DNA of 64,000 nt from Planctomycetaceae bacterium (GCA_041398785.1 JAWKUA010000002.1:310001-374000), one strand, 5' to 3'. Positions 18,267 through 27,909 are shown, numbered from the stretch's first letter. The notes: a model not told the origin generated them from the letters alone. Program-made: numbers and translations.

Positions 18267-18493
18267 AACCTTCTGCCTGAGTCTGCCGGAATCGGGACGT
18301 GTGCTGCCTGGCCAGCGGCAGATGAGTTGTTACCTGCCAGCGAGCCGCAGTTGTGTTCGCAGAGAACCGGGGCCTGCGTCTTGCGCTTCCACCGCCGGCG
18401 GGTAGATTCGCATCTGCCGCACGTCTTTCGTATCACACGGCCCGACGCGCTATCGGCAGCGTGCCTCATCGTCCTGACCCGGCTCGGCAGCGA

Positions 18494-19234
18494 TCATGAC
18501 TGCCGAAGCACGGGGGCGCAGTATTCGTAGAGTCCGGTTTCCCGCAGTTCGGCTTCGACGTCGTCTCGCGTTGGCGCGTTGAGCGAATGCACAACGTCCT
18601 GAAGCAGCAACTCGGCAAACTTATTGCGAGCACGAAACAGCACCTGCCGCACCCAGTTGGCAGTCACTTCTCTTCCCAGAACGTCGGACAGCCGTTTCGC
18701 GAGTTCCGCCGAACGCAGGTCTGCATTCTGCGACCGGAACTGCAGCACGTCGAACAGCGGAAGTTCGGTCTCCCGCTGTGCCTTGAGTGCCGACCAGGCG
18801 CGGTTCAGCAGTTCCTGTTTCCATGAATCCACGAACTGCTGTTCGGGACTGTCAGCGGCAGCTGCGTCGACCGGAAGCGCTTCTTCGTCAGGCAGTTTGA
18901 CGGGCCGATTCCTGCCCTTGCGATGATGATCGCGAACAAGATTCAGAACGGCGGTCTTCACGAACTTGCGAAAACGTCCCCGCTGCGGGTCCGCCGTTCG
19001 GAAGTCGCCGCGCGTGAACTTCAGCGCGAAATCCTGAGTCAGGTCGTCGGCGACCGCAGCATCCTTCACGACAGCCAGCAGGTAGCGATAGACGGCTCCC
19101 CGGTAACGTCGCAGCAGCTTTTCTCGCGCGGCGGCGACGGCGTTCGTTCCCAGCTTGGCGTCGTGAACGATCGACCACGACGTCTGAATGCTGCTCAGGT
19201 GCTGGTCGAATGTCTGCGAGTTGAATGCGGTCAC
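18494..19234 (-). CDS. ECF-type RNA polymerase sigma factor, planctomycete group
   Basis: The 246-residue form starts at a GTG (19234). The frame stays open to an ATG at 19360, but the extra 42 residues show no sigma-factor features, so the start is uncertain. Region 2 is visible: LLRRYRGAVYRYLLAVVKD, AVADDLTQDFALKFTRGDFR and GRFRKFVKTAVLNLVRDHHR. Region 4 is more diverged: LFDVLQFRS...AELAKRLSDVLGREVTANWVRQVLFRARNKFAELLLQDV, with a helix-turn-helix and the terminal R-A-R. The opening TSWSIVHDAK...LLRRYRGAVYRYL is typical of planctomycete ECF sigma factors that sit beside Ser/Thr kinases. A giant kinase is encoded 1.3 kb away on the opposite strand, which fits that association. No anti-sigma gene is visible. 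Confidence 0.88.
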   Translation of the reverse strand: MTAFNSQTFDQHLSSIQTSWSIVHDAKLGTNAVAAAREKLLRRYRGAVYRYLLAVVKDAAVADDLTQDFALKFTRGDFRTADPQRGRFRKFVKTAVLNLVRDHHRKGRNRPVKLPDEEALPVDAAAADSPEQQFVDSWKQELLNRAWSALKAQRETELPLFDVLQFRSQNADLRSAELAKRLSDVLGREVTANWVRQVLFRARNKFAELLLQDVVHSLNAPTRDDVEAELRETGLYEYCAPVLRQS

Positions 19235-19501
19235 GGCTGGCAGCCTCCCGAATTTCGTCGTTCGCAGATCGTACCAGGATTTTCGCTCATTGGGGACGCA
19301 GTTGTCGGCGGGCACGTCACAGAAGTGCCATTCAGCGCCACCGACAAGTCCCGCGGACAAATCGTTTCAAAGCAGCGTCTGAAAGATTTCTCAACTTTTC
19401 TTGAAATCTGATTAACAGAACGGCGGCAGGCCCGTACCCGGTGTGTGAAGCGACGAGCTTCAGCAATCCTGTCTCAACCGAATGACTGAAAGGACGACGC
19501 A

Positions 19502-20218
19502 ATGTTCCGACTGCAGAACCGACAAAATCGCCGACGACGATCGAACGCCCGAGTCAGCAGCATGGCAGCGGAAGTGCTGGAGTTTCGCGACATGAAGACC
19601 GGAATCGTCGCCGTGGCCGCCGAAGGAGCTCTGGCGGTTGAACAGCAGCCGACAGCGCAGCCGGCAGCGACTTCGGACTCCGACGTCGCCCGGCTGCAGG
19701 GGCCTTCCGTGAGCACCGACGCGGCGACGCTGAGCGCACCATCGGATCTCATACTGGCGGCCGCAGCGATCTCGCAGACAACGACCGTCGACGGGGCCGC
19801 CGTGGTCGGGACCGAAGCCGGTGCGATCGACGCCGGCGGCGCCACTTTGATCCTCCCGGGAAGTAGCGAAGCGGGTTCGTCGGACGGTGAAGCGACGCCG
19901 CGGTTCCCGGAAGTCTCGGAGTACGACCAGGAACAGGCGGCAGAAGGATTTCTGATTGGCTTGTTCCGGTACGCGGCCGCCGATGGGTTTGCGAAGCACG
20001 CCGAGTTCGATTCACCGGCAACCCCCGAGAGCACACCGAGCCAGACTTCGACTCCGGCGTCGGGGCAGGACGCACCTGCCGAATCTTCAGCAGGCAGCGA
20101 TGAATCAGAATCCGACGAGACCGACTTTGGACAAGCCGATCCGTCGGACCTCAGGAGGTATTACTCTGAGTACCGCCAGGGCATCGAAGGTAGCTTCTTC
20201 GACGAAGCAATTCTGTAA
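19502..20218 (+). CDS. Hypothetical 238-residue low-complexity protein
   Basis: I recognise no family. The N-terminus is strongly basic (RLQNRQNRRRRSNARV) followed by VLEFRDMKTGIVAVAAEGALA, which loosely resembles the basic R-x-x-LE-x-R leader seen on many planctomycete surface proteins. The rest is rich in Ala, Thr, Ser, Glu and Asp, with a few short hydrophobic stretches and an acidic Ser/Glu-rich segment (AESSAGSDESESDETD), so much of it may be disordered. The start is supported by AAAGGA 8 bases upstream of the ATG. It lies between the ECF sigma factor (divergent) and the giant kinase (same direction). A long hairpin follows its stop codon, suggesting its own transcript. Confidence 0.6.
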   Translation: MFRLQNRQNRRRRSNARVSSMAAEVLEFRDMKTGIVAVAAEGALAVEQQPTAQPAATSDSDVARLQGPSVSTDAATLSAPSDLILAAAAISQTTTVDGAAVVGTEAGAIDAGGATLILPGSSEAGSSDGEATPRFPEVSEYDQEQAAEGFLIGLFRYAAADGFAKHAEFDSPATPESTPSQTSTPASGQDAPAESSAGSDESESDETDFGQADPSDLRRYYSEYRQGIEGSFFDEAIL

Positions 20219-20265
20219 GTCGTATCGACGTCGAAAAGAAGCTTCATCAATCCGGTAACATCGTC

Positions 20266-20303
20266 AAGTCGCCGGCCTGCTGTCATTCGCAGGCCGGCGA
20301 TTT
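20266..20303 (+). terminator. Terminator-like hairpin after hypothetical ORF
   Basis: An 11-bp perfect stem (CGCCGGCCTGC at 20270-20280 pairing with 20289-20299) encloses the loop TGTCATTC and extends outward through A/T and G-T pairs to 20266-20303. The 3' side ends in ATTT, a short T-rich tail. It is placed 48 bases after the stop of the 238-residue ORF, so termination of that transcript is likely. Confidence 0.6.
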
Positions 20304-20557
20304 GCATTCCATCGGCCGGAAGATTTCCCATGCACTGCGCCTTGCCTGGTGTCAACACATTCAGCGCAAGCCCATTGGAACGCAATTGCGTGCAACGGGA
20401 GGTCGACGAGCCTGGCCGGCCTGCATGTTTAGCGACCGGGCTGAGCTTTCGGACGAAGCCCGGAGTTTCGCTCGTAACTCGCTCCGGCCTCCGTCACCCA
20501 CTAAAACTTGGCTGACATGGCACGAAATCTCAGGTCTCTTCGCGTCGCGCAACAGCC
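20304..20557. other. Intergenic region upstream of kinase gene
   Basis: About 250 bases between the hairpin and the kinase start. I see no convincing gene, repeat or promoter consensus. It presumably contains the kinase promoter. Confidence 0.4.
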
Positions 20558-23500
20558 ATGAAGATCTCCAACTTTGAACTGCTGAGTCAGGTGCGAGTCA
20601 GCCCGGCCGGCGTGCGGTATCGGGTGACTACCGCTGCGCACTCCGGCGAACTGGAATTGCAGCTTCTCAGGCGCACGGCTGACAGCGGCGTGTTGTGGGA
20701 TCACCTGATGCGGCGGATTCGTCGAGTCCGGCTGGTCGATCATCCGTGCGTTGTGCCGATCGTTGAGCTGAACACGGATCACGATCCTCCATTTCTTGTC
20801 GTCCGCTGCGGCGCAGACGGCAGCCGTCCCGGAGCGGTGATTGAACGACCGCTGCAGAGTTTTGCCGAGTCCGTTCGCAAAGCCTGCCAACTGGCGGACG
20901 CGCTTGCGACCGCTCATCGTGTGGGCGTCGCACACGGAATGCTTTCGGCCGACAACGCGATTGCCGAAGTCGACGGAAATATCCGAATCGATCTGACGGC
21001 ATTCATCCCCACGGTGGATGCGCCGTCGGCGGAATTCAGTTCGGACATCCTTGCCTGCGGTCAGTTGCTTCGAAAGTGGTTCAGCGAAGCGCAGCCGGAC
21101 GTCAGCCATGCAACAGACGCCAGGGCTCGCGACGCCGCTTCGTCAGGTGCTTCAGCCGATCTGCTGGAGTTCATCGACCGCATGACCGATGACGATGCAT
21201 CGCGCCGGCCGCGCATGTCGGAAGTGGCTGAACGGCTTGAGCACGAAGCCGAATGCCTTTTCGGTGACACCGCCGCGGCTCCGCCGTGCGCCGAGGGCAC
21301 AGTCCCGACGGCGATGCGATCGACGGGCACAGACACCTTCGTCCCGGCCGCCGCCGCTGTTGGTCGTGAGCCGGAAGTGGGTGATCGACTGGGCCGCTTT
21401 CGTCTGCTGGAACTCCTTGGGCGCGGAGGAATGGGTTCCGTGTTTCGCGCTCAGGATGAAGCGGACGGAACTCCGGTTGCCGTCAAGATCATTCGCCCCG
21501 ACATCGCTCGCCGCCCCGATGCTCTCGCACGCTTCCGTCGCGAAGCACGTGTTCTGGAACAGCTCAACAATCCCTTCGTCACCAATCTGCTGGAATTCAA
21601 CGAAGACGGGGGCGTGCCGTATCTGGTCATGGAATTTGTCGCGGGTCGCTCGCTGCAGCGTGAGCTGAAGGAACGCGGGAAGCTTCCGGAAACCACGGCG
21701 GCGGCGATCATGGCCGACGTCTGCCGCGCGCTGCGCGATGCTCATCGGCGAGGCATCGTGCACCGCGATATCAAACCGGACAACATTCTGCTGCAGGACG
21801 TCGAACCGTCGGAACAGCCGTCCTGGCGAGTGAAGCTATCCGACTTTGGAATCGCGCGGCGACAGGAAGACGTCGACGCCACCCGGCTGACGCAGATCGG
21901 AAGCGCGATCGGGACGCCGCTGTACATGGCGCCCGAGCAGAATGAAGACGGTGCGTCGGCGGATGCTCGCAGCGACGTGTATTCCGTCGGAGCAACACTG
22001 TTCCATCTGCTGGCCGGACGTCCGCCGTTTGCGGCCCGGTCGATGGCTTCGCTGATCCGAATGCACGCCGAAGAACCACCGCCGTACCTGAAGACACTCG
22101 ACGAACAGCTTTCCGACAGCATCTGCAACGTTGTCGATCGCAGTCTGGCAAAGCAGCCGGATCAGCGGTTCGCCAGCGCCGGCGAACTGCTGAAAGCGCT
22201 CGAATCTTTCCTGAGCGGTGATGCCGCCGGCGAGCAGCAGCATCCACCGAGTCCGGCCGGTCCGACCGACAACGTCATGACGTATCACTGGACGTGGAAC
22301 CTGGCCGCGTCGCCGGAAGAACTCTGGCCATACGTTTCCAACACCGACCGATTCAACCGTGCGGTCGGCCTGCCGGTCGTCCGCTACACCGACACGCAGG
22401 ATGACCGCGGACGTGCCAGACGGCTCGGCGAGTTCTCGCGGTTTGGCATGAAGATCGAATGGCACGAACGACCGTTTGAATGGGTTGAACCGCGCCGCTT
22501 CGGCGTCTTCCGCGAATACTCGCGAGGACCGTTTCGCTGGATCACCAGTGTCGTCGAACTGAACGCTCACGGCACAGGAACGCGACTGTCACAGACGATT
22601 CGCATTTGTCCTTCGGGAATCGTCGGGCGAATGCTGGCAGCTTTGGAAATCGGTATTCGCGCTCCCGGAAAGATCGCCGCCGTGTACCAGCGGATCGATC
22701 AGGCAGTCGCAGGCAAGGGAGTGTATTCCGTCGCCAGCCAGGCATTCGAACCGGCGGCATCGCTGACTCGAGCCCAGTGGCGACGCCTGGAAGCTCGCCT
22801 GCAGCAGCTTCGCGACGCCGGAGTGTCGTCGTCCACCGTTCATGAATTCGGAGACTACCTGACCGAAGCCTCGCCGCAGGAAGTCGCCCGCATTCGCCCT
22901 GTCGCGCTGGCTCGCGGAATGAAAGTCGACGAAGACGAACTGCTGTCTGCGTGTCTGCACGGAACTCACGGCGGACTGCTGACGCTGGCGTGGGATGTGC
23001 TGTGTCCCGTCTGCCGCATTTCGGCCGGTGTCCGCGACACGCTGCAGGCGGTTCGAGATCACGAGTTCTGTCCGGCCTGTGATCTGCAGTTTGAAGTCGA
23101 TCCCGCGCGTTCCATCGAACTTGTGTTTCGAGTTGACGAATCGATCCGTCCGGTCGAGGTCCGCACGTACTGCATCGGAGGCCCCGCACATCTGCCGCAC
23201 GTGGCCGCCCAACTGACGCTTCATGCCAACGAACGCCTGTCGCTGACAGTGAACCTTCCCGCCGGAACATACGCCATCCGCGGTCCGGGCACGGAGGCCG
23301 CGGACCACATCGATGTTTTCACGGGAGCACCCGCGGATGCAGGCACATGGCGACGATCACAGCACGGCCGCAACCCGCGCATGGAACTAAAGCCCGCAGT
23401 TCAGTCGCTGACTCTGCACAACGATCAGGCCGACGAAGCCATCGTAAGAATCGAACGCACCGCGCTTCGCGATGACGCGGTGCTGGCGGCTCAGGTGCTG

Positions 23501-24040
23501 ACAATGCCGCTGTTCAGACAGTTGTTTCCCACTGAAGTGTTCTCACCCGACGCACTGTGCACCATCAAAGACATCACCGTCCTGGCAATGTCGTCGAGAA
23601 ACACAGGGGATTGCCATGCCATCGCGGAGATCGTTACCGACAACAACGGCGTGGTGTTCGACGCACCGACCGGAGAACTGACCGCTGTGTTCCACGAACC
23701 GGTCGCAGCCGTTCGCACAGCGATTTCATGGACCCGCAATCGCAGCACGGCCGCGGATGACCAGTCGCGAATCGCGATTCACCGCGCTCCGGCGGCGATC
23801 CGCTCCGACGCAGGCAGACTGCACTACCAGGGCGAAGCCGTCGGCACGGCAACGCTCCTTTCACAGCAGGCCGAACCGGGAACACCGCTCATCACCGGAC
23901 CCGTCACATCAGAACCGGACGTTGCCGCACTGATCGCTGAACACTCGCTGCAACTGGATGTCGCACCAGCGGAACTTTCCGATCGCCCGGAGCTCCTCAT
24001 CCACCTCCTGCACAGCGCATGGGAGCGGGTGAAGCGATGA
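20558..24040 (+). CDS. Pseudokinase + Ser/Thr kinase + DUF5939 region + degenerate class III cyclase domain
   Basis: A 1160-residue protein. Residues ~1-230 form a kinase-like domain without catalytic residues (HGMLSADN at 126-133 where HRDxKPxN is expected; no DFG). Residues ~276-552 form an intact Hanks kinase: glycine loop LGRGGMGSVF, VAVK with Lys310, HRDIKPDN at 402-409, DFG at 429-431, GTPLYMAPEQ. From ~575 an SRPBCC-like part (ASPEELWPYVSNTDRFN; GPFRWITSVVEL) leads to the DUF5939 pattern known from some adenylate cyclases (VARIRPVALARGMKVDEDELL, a CPVC...CPAC pair). The last ~150 residues resemble a class III cyclase (LTAVFHEPVAAVRTAI; AIHRAPAAI; RLHYQGEAVGTATLLSQQ), but the metal Asp is absent (TVLAMSSRN) and the middle is short. 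Probably soluble and cytoplasmic; a kinase with a nucleotide-sensing or scaffold tail is inference. Confidence 0.9.
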   Translation: MKISNFELLSQVRVSPAGVRYRVTTAAHSGELELQLLRRTADSGVLWDHLMRRIRRVRLVDHPCVVPIVELNTDHDPPFLVVRCGADGSRPGAVIERPLQSFAESVRKACQLADALATAHRVGVAHGMLSADNAIAEVDGNIRIDLTAFIPTVDAPSAEFSSDILACGQLLRKWFSEAQPDVSHATDARARDAASSGASADLLEFIDRMTDDDASRRPRMSEVAERLEHEAECLFGDTAAAPPCAEGTVPTAMRSTGTDTFVPAAAAVGREPEVGDRLGRFRLLELLGRGGMGSVFRAQDEADGTPVAVKIIRPDIARRPDALARFRREARVLEQLNNPFVTNLLEFNEDGGVPYLVMEFVAGRSLQRELKERGKLPETTAAAIMADVCRALRDAHRRGIVHRDIKPDNILLQDVEPSEQPSWRVKLSDFGIARRQEDVDATRLTQIGSAIGTPLYMAPEQNEDGASADARSDVYSVGATLFHLLAGRPPFAARSMASLIRMHAEEPPPYLKTLDEQLSDSICNVVDRSLAKQPDQRFASAGELLKALESFLSGDAAGEQQHPPSPAGPTDNVMTYHWTWNLAASPEELWPYVSNTDRFNRAVGLPVVRYTDTQDDRGRARRLGEFSRFGMKIEWHERPFEWVEPRRFGVFREYSRGPFRWITSVVELNAHGTGTRLSQTIRICPSGIVGRMLAALEIGIRAPGKIAAVYQRIDQAVAGKGVYSVASQAFEPAASLTRAQWRRLEARLQQLRDAGVSSSTVHEFGDYLTEASPQEVARIRPVALARGMKVDEDELLSACLHGTHGGLLTLAWDVLCPVCRISAGVRDTLQAVRDHEFCPACDLQFEVDPARSIELVFRVDESIRPVEVRTYCIGGPAHLPHVAAQLTLHANERLSLTVNLPAGTYAIRGPGTEAADHIDVFTGAPADAGTWRRSQHGRNPRMELKPAVQSLTLHNDQADEAIVRIERTALRDDAVLAAQVLTMPLFRQLFPTEVFSPDALCTIKDITVLAMSSRNTGDCHAIAEIVTDNNGVVFDAPTGELTAVFHEPVAAVRTAISWTRNRSTAADDQSRIAIHRAPAAIRSDAGRLHYQGEAVGTATLLSQQAEPGTPLITGPVTSEPDVAALIAEHSLQLDVAPAELSDRPELLIHLLHSAWERVKR

Positions 24041-24327
24041 CGTGATATCGATGTCGGTATGCGAAATCCCATTGCCGGTACGCAGCATCCCGGACAATGG
24101 GGTGGCAGCGATCGGCGCAAAGAGTGAATTGACCGGCCAGGAATGAATCGGCTGCGCAAGAGCCCGCGTCGCTACCGGCCTGGAACGCCGCGGACTTGGT
24201 GCGCCGGTGGAGATGTCACGCACATCAGACGGCCGCCCCGGCGTCGCGCTCAGTATTGGCGTCGAGGCCGGTGGTTCAATCGACCCCGGGGGTTTTTTAT
24301 CGGTCGCCGTCACATTCGCCGCGTGGC

Positions 24328-25068
24328 TCAGTTCAGGTACTTGCCGCGGATGTTCTTGAATTCTGCCCACATCGGTTTGCCGGCGTGCAGTTGCAGGGCC
24401 AGGACTCCGTCGGTCAAAGCTTTCTCCGGGCTGTCGGTGAAGTCCAGAATGAGCCGGCCGTTCATGTAGTGCTGGATGTGGTTGCCGCGGGCGATGATGA
24501 TCACGTCGTTCCAGTCGTCGAGTCTGAACAGCTTCGTGAATTCCTCGGGCGTGATCAGCGGTTCTTCGTCGACAACCAGCTTGTCGCCTTCCCACCGGCC
24601 TTTTTCTCCCACCATGATGATTCGCCCGCGACCACCCGTCGCACCGCCTTCGTCATAGATGAATCCGGAGATGTCCGGGAAGTCGACTTCGTTGCGGACT
24701 TCGTGCTGGTAGCCTCGCACGACCCACTTGTTACGTACGTCGCCGTCCGTGATGTGCTTCGAGCGGTACTGAATACCGGAGTTGTTTGTCGCGTTGCAGC
24801 GAAACGACAAGCGCAGTTCGAAGTCGGTTGTTCGGGCATCCTGAAAGATCAGAAACGTGTTGCCGTCGGCTTTGTTGTCTTCAGTTGTTTCGCCGCGAAT
24901 GACGCCGTCTTTGACGGACCACAGCCGCGGATCGCCGTCCCAGCCGTCCAGATTTCGGCCGTTGAAAAGCTGGTGCATGTCGGATTCCGGCGGAGCCTTG
25001 ATGTCCTCGCCCATCGCGGACGCCAGGAAAACAAGGGATACGGCAGGCAGCAGAAAGCAGCGGTGCAT
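24328..25068 (-). CDS. DUF1080 (3-keto-disaccharide hydrolase-like) secreted protein
   Basis: The start at 25068 opens a signal peptide (MHRCFLLPAVSLVFLASAMG). The frame extends upstream, but those residues are not signal-like. The 246-residue product shows the DUF1080 pattern: LFNGRNLDGWDGDPRLWSVKDG, GVIRGET, FELRLSFRCNATNNSGIQYRS, EDWNDVIIIARG-like WNDVIIIARGNHIQHYMNG, LQLHAGKPMWAEFKNIRGK at the end. The family has a concanavalin-like beta-sandwich; some members hydrolyse 3-keto-glycosides. It is abundant in planctomycetes and Bacteroidetes. It lies between the kinase (convergent) and the GDPD-peptidase fusion (divergent). Likely periplasmic glycan or glycoside metabolism. Confidence 0.9.
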   Translation of the reverse strand: MHRCFLLPAVSLVFLASAMGEDIKAPPESDMHQLFNGRNLDGWDGDPRLWSVKDGVIRGETTEDNKADGNTFLIFQDARTTDFELRLSFRCNATNNSGIQYRSKHITDGDVRNKWVVRGYQHEVRNEVDFPDISGFIYDEGGATGGRGRIIMVGEKGRWEGDKLVVDEEPLITPEEFTKLFRLDDWNDVIIIARGNHIQHYMNGRLILDFTDSPEKALTDGVLALQLHAGKPMWAEFKNIRGKYLN

Positions 25069-25222
25069 GAGATTCGCCTTTTTGTGAACTGATGGTGTTG
25101 GCCGGTTGAACGGGTGACGAGCGGCACAGTCTAACAATCGACACGAAATGATCGAAGGCACCGCGGCGATTGAGTACGCTGTGCAGAGCTGTTCTGTTTC
25201 CAATCCCGCCATGTGAGTCATC

Positions 25223-27856
25223 GTGATGCCCGTGAGCTGTCGCGTCTTCCTAACGTTCGTCACAGGCATCGCTCTGTGCATTCGCGCCTCTGCGCACGCC
25301 GCCGAGTCTGCAGTTCCGTTCGAAATGCCTGAACGAGGCATCTGTGCTCATCGCGGAGCCAGTGACACTCATCCGGAAAACACGCTGGCCGCATTTCGCG
25401 AAGCCATCATGCTGGGCGCGACGATGATCGAATTCGATGTCGCGCTGACGAAGGATGGTCATCTGGTGCTGATGCACGATGCGACAGTCGACCGCACGAC
25501 TGACGGGAAGGGGGCGGTCGCCGATCTGACGCTGGACGACATCCGCGGGCTCGACGCCGGCCGCTGGAAGGACGACAGGTTCAAAGGCGAACGTGTGCCA
25601 ACGCTGGAGGAAGCATTGGAAATGATGCCGGACAACGTCTGGCTGAATGTTCATCTGAAGGGAGGCGCCGACCTTGCCAAAAAGACCGTGATGGCGATCG
25701 TCGACGCCGGAAGACTTCACCAGTGCTTTCTCGCCTGCAGCCGGGAAGAGGCGAAAGCCGCCCGAGAAGTAGCGCAGGAGATTCTGATCTGCAACATGGA
25801 CCGCCAGGGAAATTCACAGCAGTATGTCGATGAAACAATCGCCGCCGGAGCACACTTCATCCAGCTTTACGGCGGTGAATCAGTCGACTCGGCGCACACG
25901 AGGCAGCTTCGTGACGCCGGAGTTCGCATCAACTACTGCTGTGCCAACGAGGCGGAGAAGGTCAGGGCCCTGTTTGAGGCCGGTGTCGAATTCCCGCTGG
26001 TCGACAAGTTGAACGAAATGCTGCAGACGGCGGATGACCTCGGCATTGAAAGACTGACTCCCGTCTATCGCTCACATTCCCCTGAGAATGGAACGAAGGC
26101 AGGACCAAGGTTCGACAACGGCGAGGCTCAGATCGTGCCTGAGTTTGAGGACTCCGAACAATGGATTCACCATGATCTGTGGGTCGAAGCGGAATTCGAT
26201 ACGGACGGCGACGGTCGGCCGGATCGTATGCACGTCAGCGTCACTCGCCAGCGTCAGACCGACACGGAAGGACTGAAGGTTCCCGTGGTCTATATCTCAA
26301 GTCCCTATTATTCCGGCACGGCGTCTGAGACTCGCGATTTCTTCTGGGATCCGCGTCAGGAACTGGGGACGAAACCAGCTGTTCACAGCGATCCACCGTC
26401 AATCGCCCGTCAAAGCCGACGACTCGTCATTTCACGATCGCACTGGAACGACTGGGTTCCCCGCGGCTTTGCTGTCGTCCATTCGGCGTCGCCGGGAACG
26501 GGGCTTTCACAGGGCTGCCCGACGATCGGCGGCGACAACGAGTCGTTGGCTCCCAAAGCCGTTATCGACTGGCTGAATGGCCGTGCCGCCGGCTACACAA
26601 CTCCACACGGCAACAGACGCGTCACCGCTGACTGGTGTACCGGAAAGGTGGGCATGACAGGAACGTCCTATAACGGCACGATTCCACTCGCCGCTGCCAC
26701 AACGGGCGTCGACGGCCTGGAAGCCATTATTCCCGTGGCACCCAATACGTCGTACTACCACTACTATCGGTCGCACGGCCTTGTGCGCCATCCCGGAGGT
26801 TACACGGGAGAAGACGTTGATGTACTGTATAACTACATCAACAGTGGCGACCCGGACCATCGGGAGTATTGCAATTGCCACGTGCGCGATCAGGAAATGG
26901 CGGAGGGTTTCGATCGCGAGAGCGGCGACTACAACAGCTTCTGGGCCAGCCGGGACTATCTGAACGATCTTGCCCCGATGAAGGCTCCCATGCTGATGGC
27001 TCACGCCTTCAATGACTGGAACGTCATGCCGGAACACAGCGTGCGGATTTACAAAGCGGTTCAGGCAAAGGGAATTCCCGTTCAGTGCTATTTCCATCAG
27101 GGCGGTCACGGCGGACCACCACCCTTGTCAATGATGAACCGCTGGTTCACGCGGTACCTTTATGGCATTGAAAACGGTGTGGAGCGGGATCCCAAAGCCT
27201 GGATTGTCCGGGAAAGTGATGATCGCCTGAAACCAACTTCCTATGCCGACTATCCGAATCCCCAGGCGACACCGGTGACGCTGCATCCGCGTTCCGGCGG
27301 AGTTCGACAGGGGAGGCTGAGCACGGAAGTCGTGTCGGGGCAGGGGACCGAGACGCTCACGGACAACTTCTCATTCAGCGGCTCGACTCTGGCTCAGGCG
27401 GACTGGACCGATCATCGACTGTTGTACGTCACGGAACCGCTGAAGCAGCCGCTGCATCTTTCGGGAACCGCAAAAATTTCCGTGCGCCTGTCGTGTGACA
27501 AGCCGGCCGCGAATCTGTCTGTGTGGCTGGTCTCGTTGCCGTGGTCTCAGAAGCCGGACGCACCGGTGCATGAAAATATCATCTCGAGAGGCTGGGCCGA
27601 TCCGCAAAACCACTCATCACTAACAGACGGACAGCCATTGGTCCCGGGCCGGTTCTATGACGTGACGTTCGATTTGCAGCCGGACGACCAGATGATTCCT
27701 GCGGAAAAACAAATTGCACTGATGATCTTTTCCACAGACCGCGACTTTACATTGTGGCCCGCGCCGGGAACAAAGCTGACGATCGATCTGGATGCGACGC
27801 AGTTGACGCTTCCTGTCGTCGGTGGACGCGAAGCATTTGAGCGGTCCATGCAATAG
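25223..27856 (+). CDS. Fusion: glycerophosphodiester phosphodiesterase + X-Pro dipeptidyl-peptidase (S15)
   Basis: An 877-residue secreted protein (signal MMPVSCRVFLTFVTGIALCI). Residues ~38-275 are a GDPD domain: ICAHRGASDTHPENTLAAF (catalytic His and Glu), EFDVALTKDGHLVLMHDATV, VWLNVHLKG, FPLVDKLNEML. From ~285 an X-Pro-peptidase/CocE-like alpha/beta-hydrolase domain follows without a stop: VWVEAEFDTDGDGRPDRMHV-type start, PVVYISSPYYSG, PRGFAVVHSASPGTGLSQG, catalytic Ser482 in GMTGTSYNGT, AHAFNDWNV (Asp) and FHQGGHGGPP (His). The C-terminal jelly-roll reads SGTAKISVRLSCDKPAANLSV. GDPD and S15 enzymes act on different substrates (glycerophosphodiesters; Xaa-Pro peptides), so the linkage is unusual. 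The next gene downstream is a sulfatase, 53 bp away. Confidence 0.88.
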   Translation: MMPVSCRVFLTFVTGIALCIRASAHAAESAVPFEMPERGICAHRGASDTHPENTLAAFREAIMLGATMIEFDVALTKDGHLVLMHDATVDRTTDGKGAVADLTLDDIRGLDAGRWKDDRFKGERVPTLEEALEMMPDNVWLNVHLKGGADLAKKTVMAIVDAGRLHQCFLACSREEAKAAREVAQEILICNMDRQGNSQQYVDETIAAGAHFIQLYGGESVDSAHTRQLRDAGVRINYCCANEAEKVRALFEAGVEFPLVDKLNEMLQTADDLGIERLTPVYRSHSPENGTKAGPRFDNGEAQIVPEFEDSEQWIHHDLWVEAEFDTDGDGRPDRMHVSVTRQRQTDTEGLKVPVVYISSPYYSGTASETRDFFWDPRQELGTKPAVHSDPPSIARQSRRLVISRSHWNDWVPRGFAVVHSASPGTGLSQGCPTIGGDNESLAPKAVIDWLNGRAAGYTTPHGNRRVTADWCTGKVGMTGTSYNGTIPLAAATTGVDGLEAIIPVAPNTSYYHYYRSHGLVRHPGGYTGEDVDVLYNYINSGDPDHREYCNCHVRDQEMAEGFDRESGDYNSFWASRDYLNDLAPMKAPMLMAHAFNDWNVMPEHSVRIYKAVQAKGIPVQCYFHQGGHGGPPPLSMMNRWFTRYLYGIENGVERDPKAWIVRESDDRLKPTSYADYPNPQATPVTLHPRSGGVRQGRLSTEVVSGQGTETLTDNFSFSGSTLAQADWTDHRLLYVTEPLKQPLHLSGTAKISVRLSCDKPAANLSVWLVSLPWSQKPDAPVHENIISRGWADPQNHSSLTDGQPLVPGRFYDVTFDLQPDDQMIPAEKQIALMIFSTDRDFTLWPAPGTKLTIDLDATQLTLPVVGGREAFERSMQ

Positions 27857-27909
27857 CCGGGGCGACCTGAACAATCATTGCCCCGTTCCGATCAGAACCG
27901 GAGCCTCTG

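Noticed and set aside
24281..24298. Short GC stem with T-run after the kinase gene as a terminator
   Set aside because: Only 4 pairs in the stem and over 240 bases from the stop; too weak to annotate.
24196..25092. Frame antisense to the DUF1080 gene
   Set aside because: Complete overlap with a secreted protein with signal peptide and family motifs.
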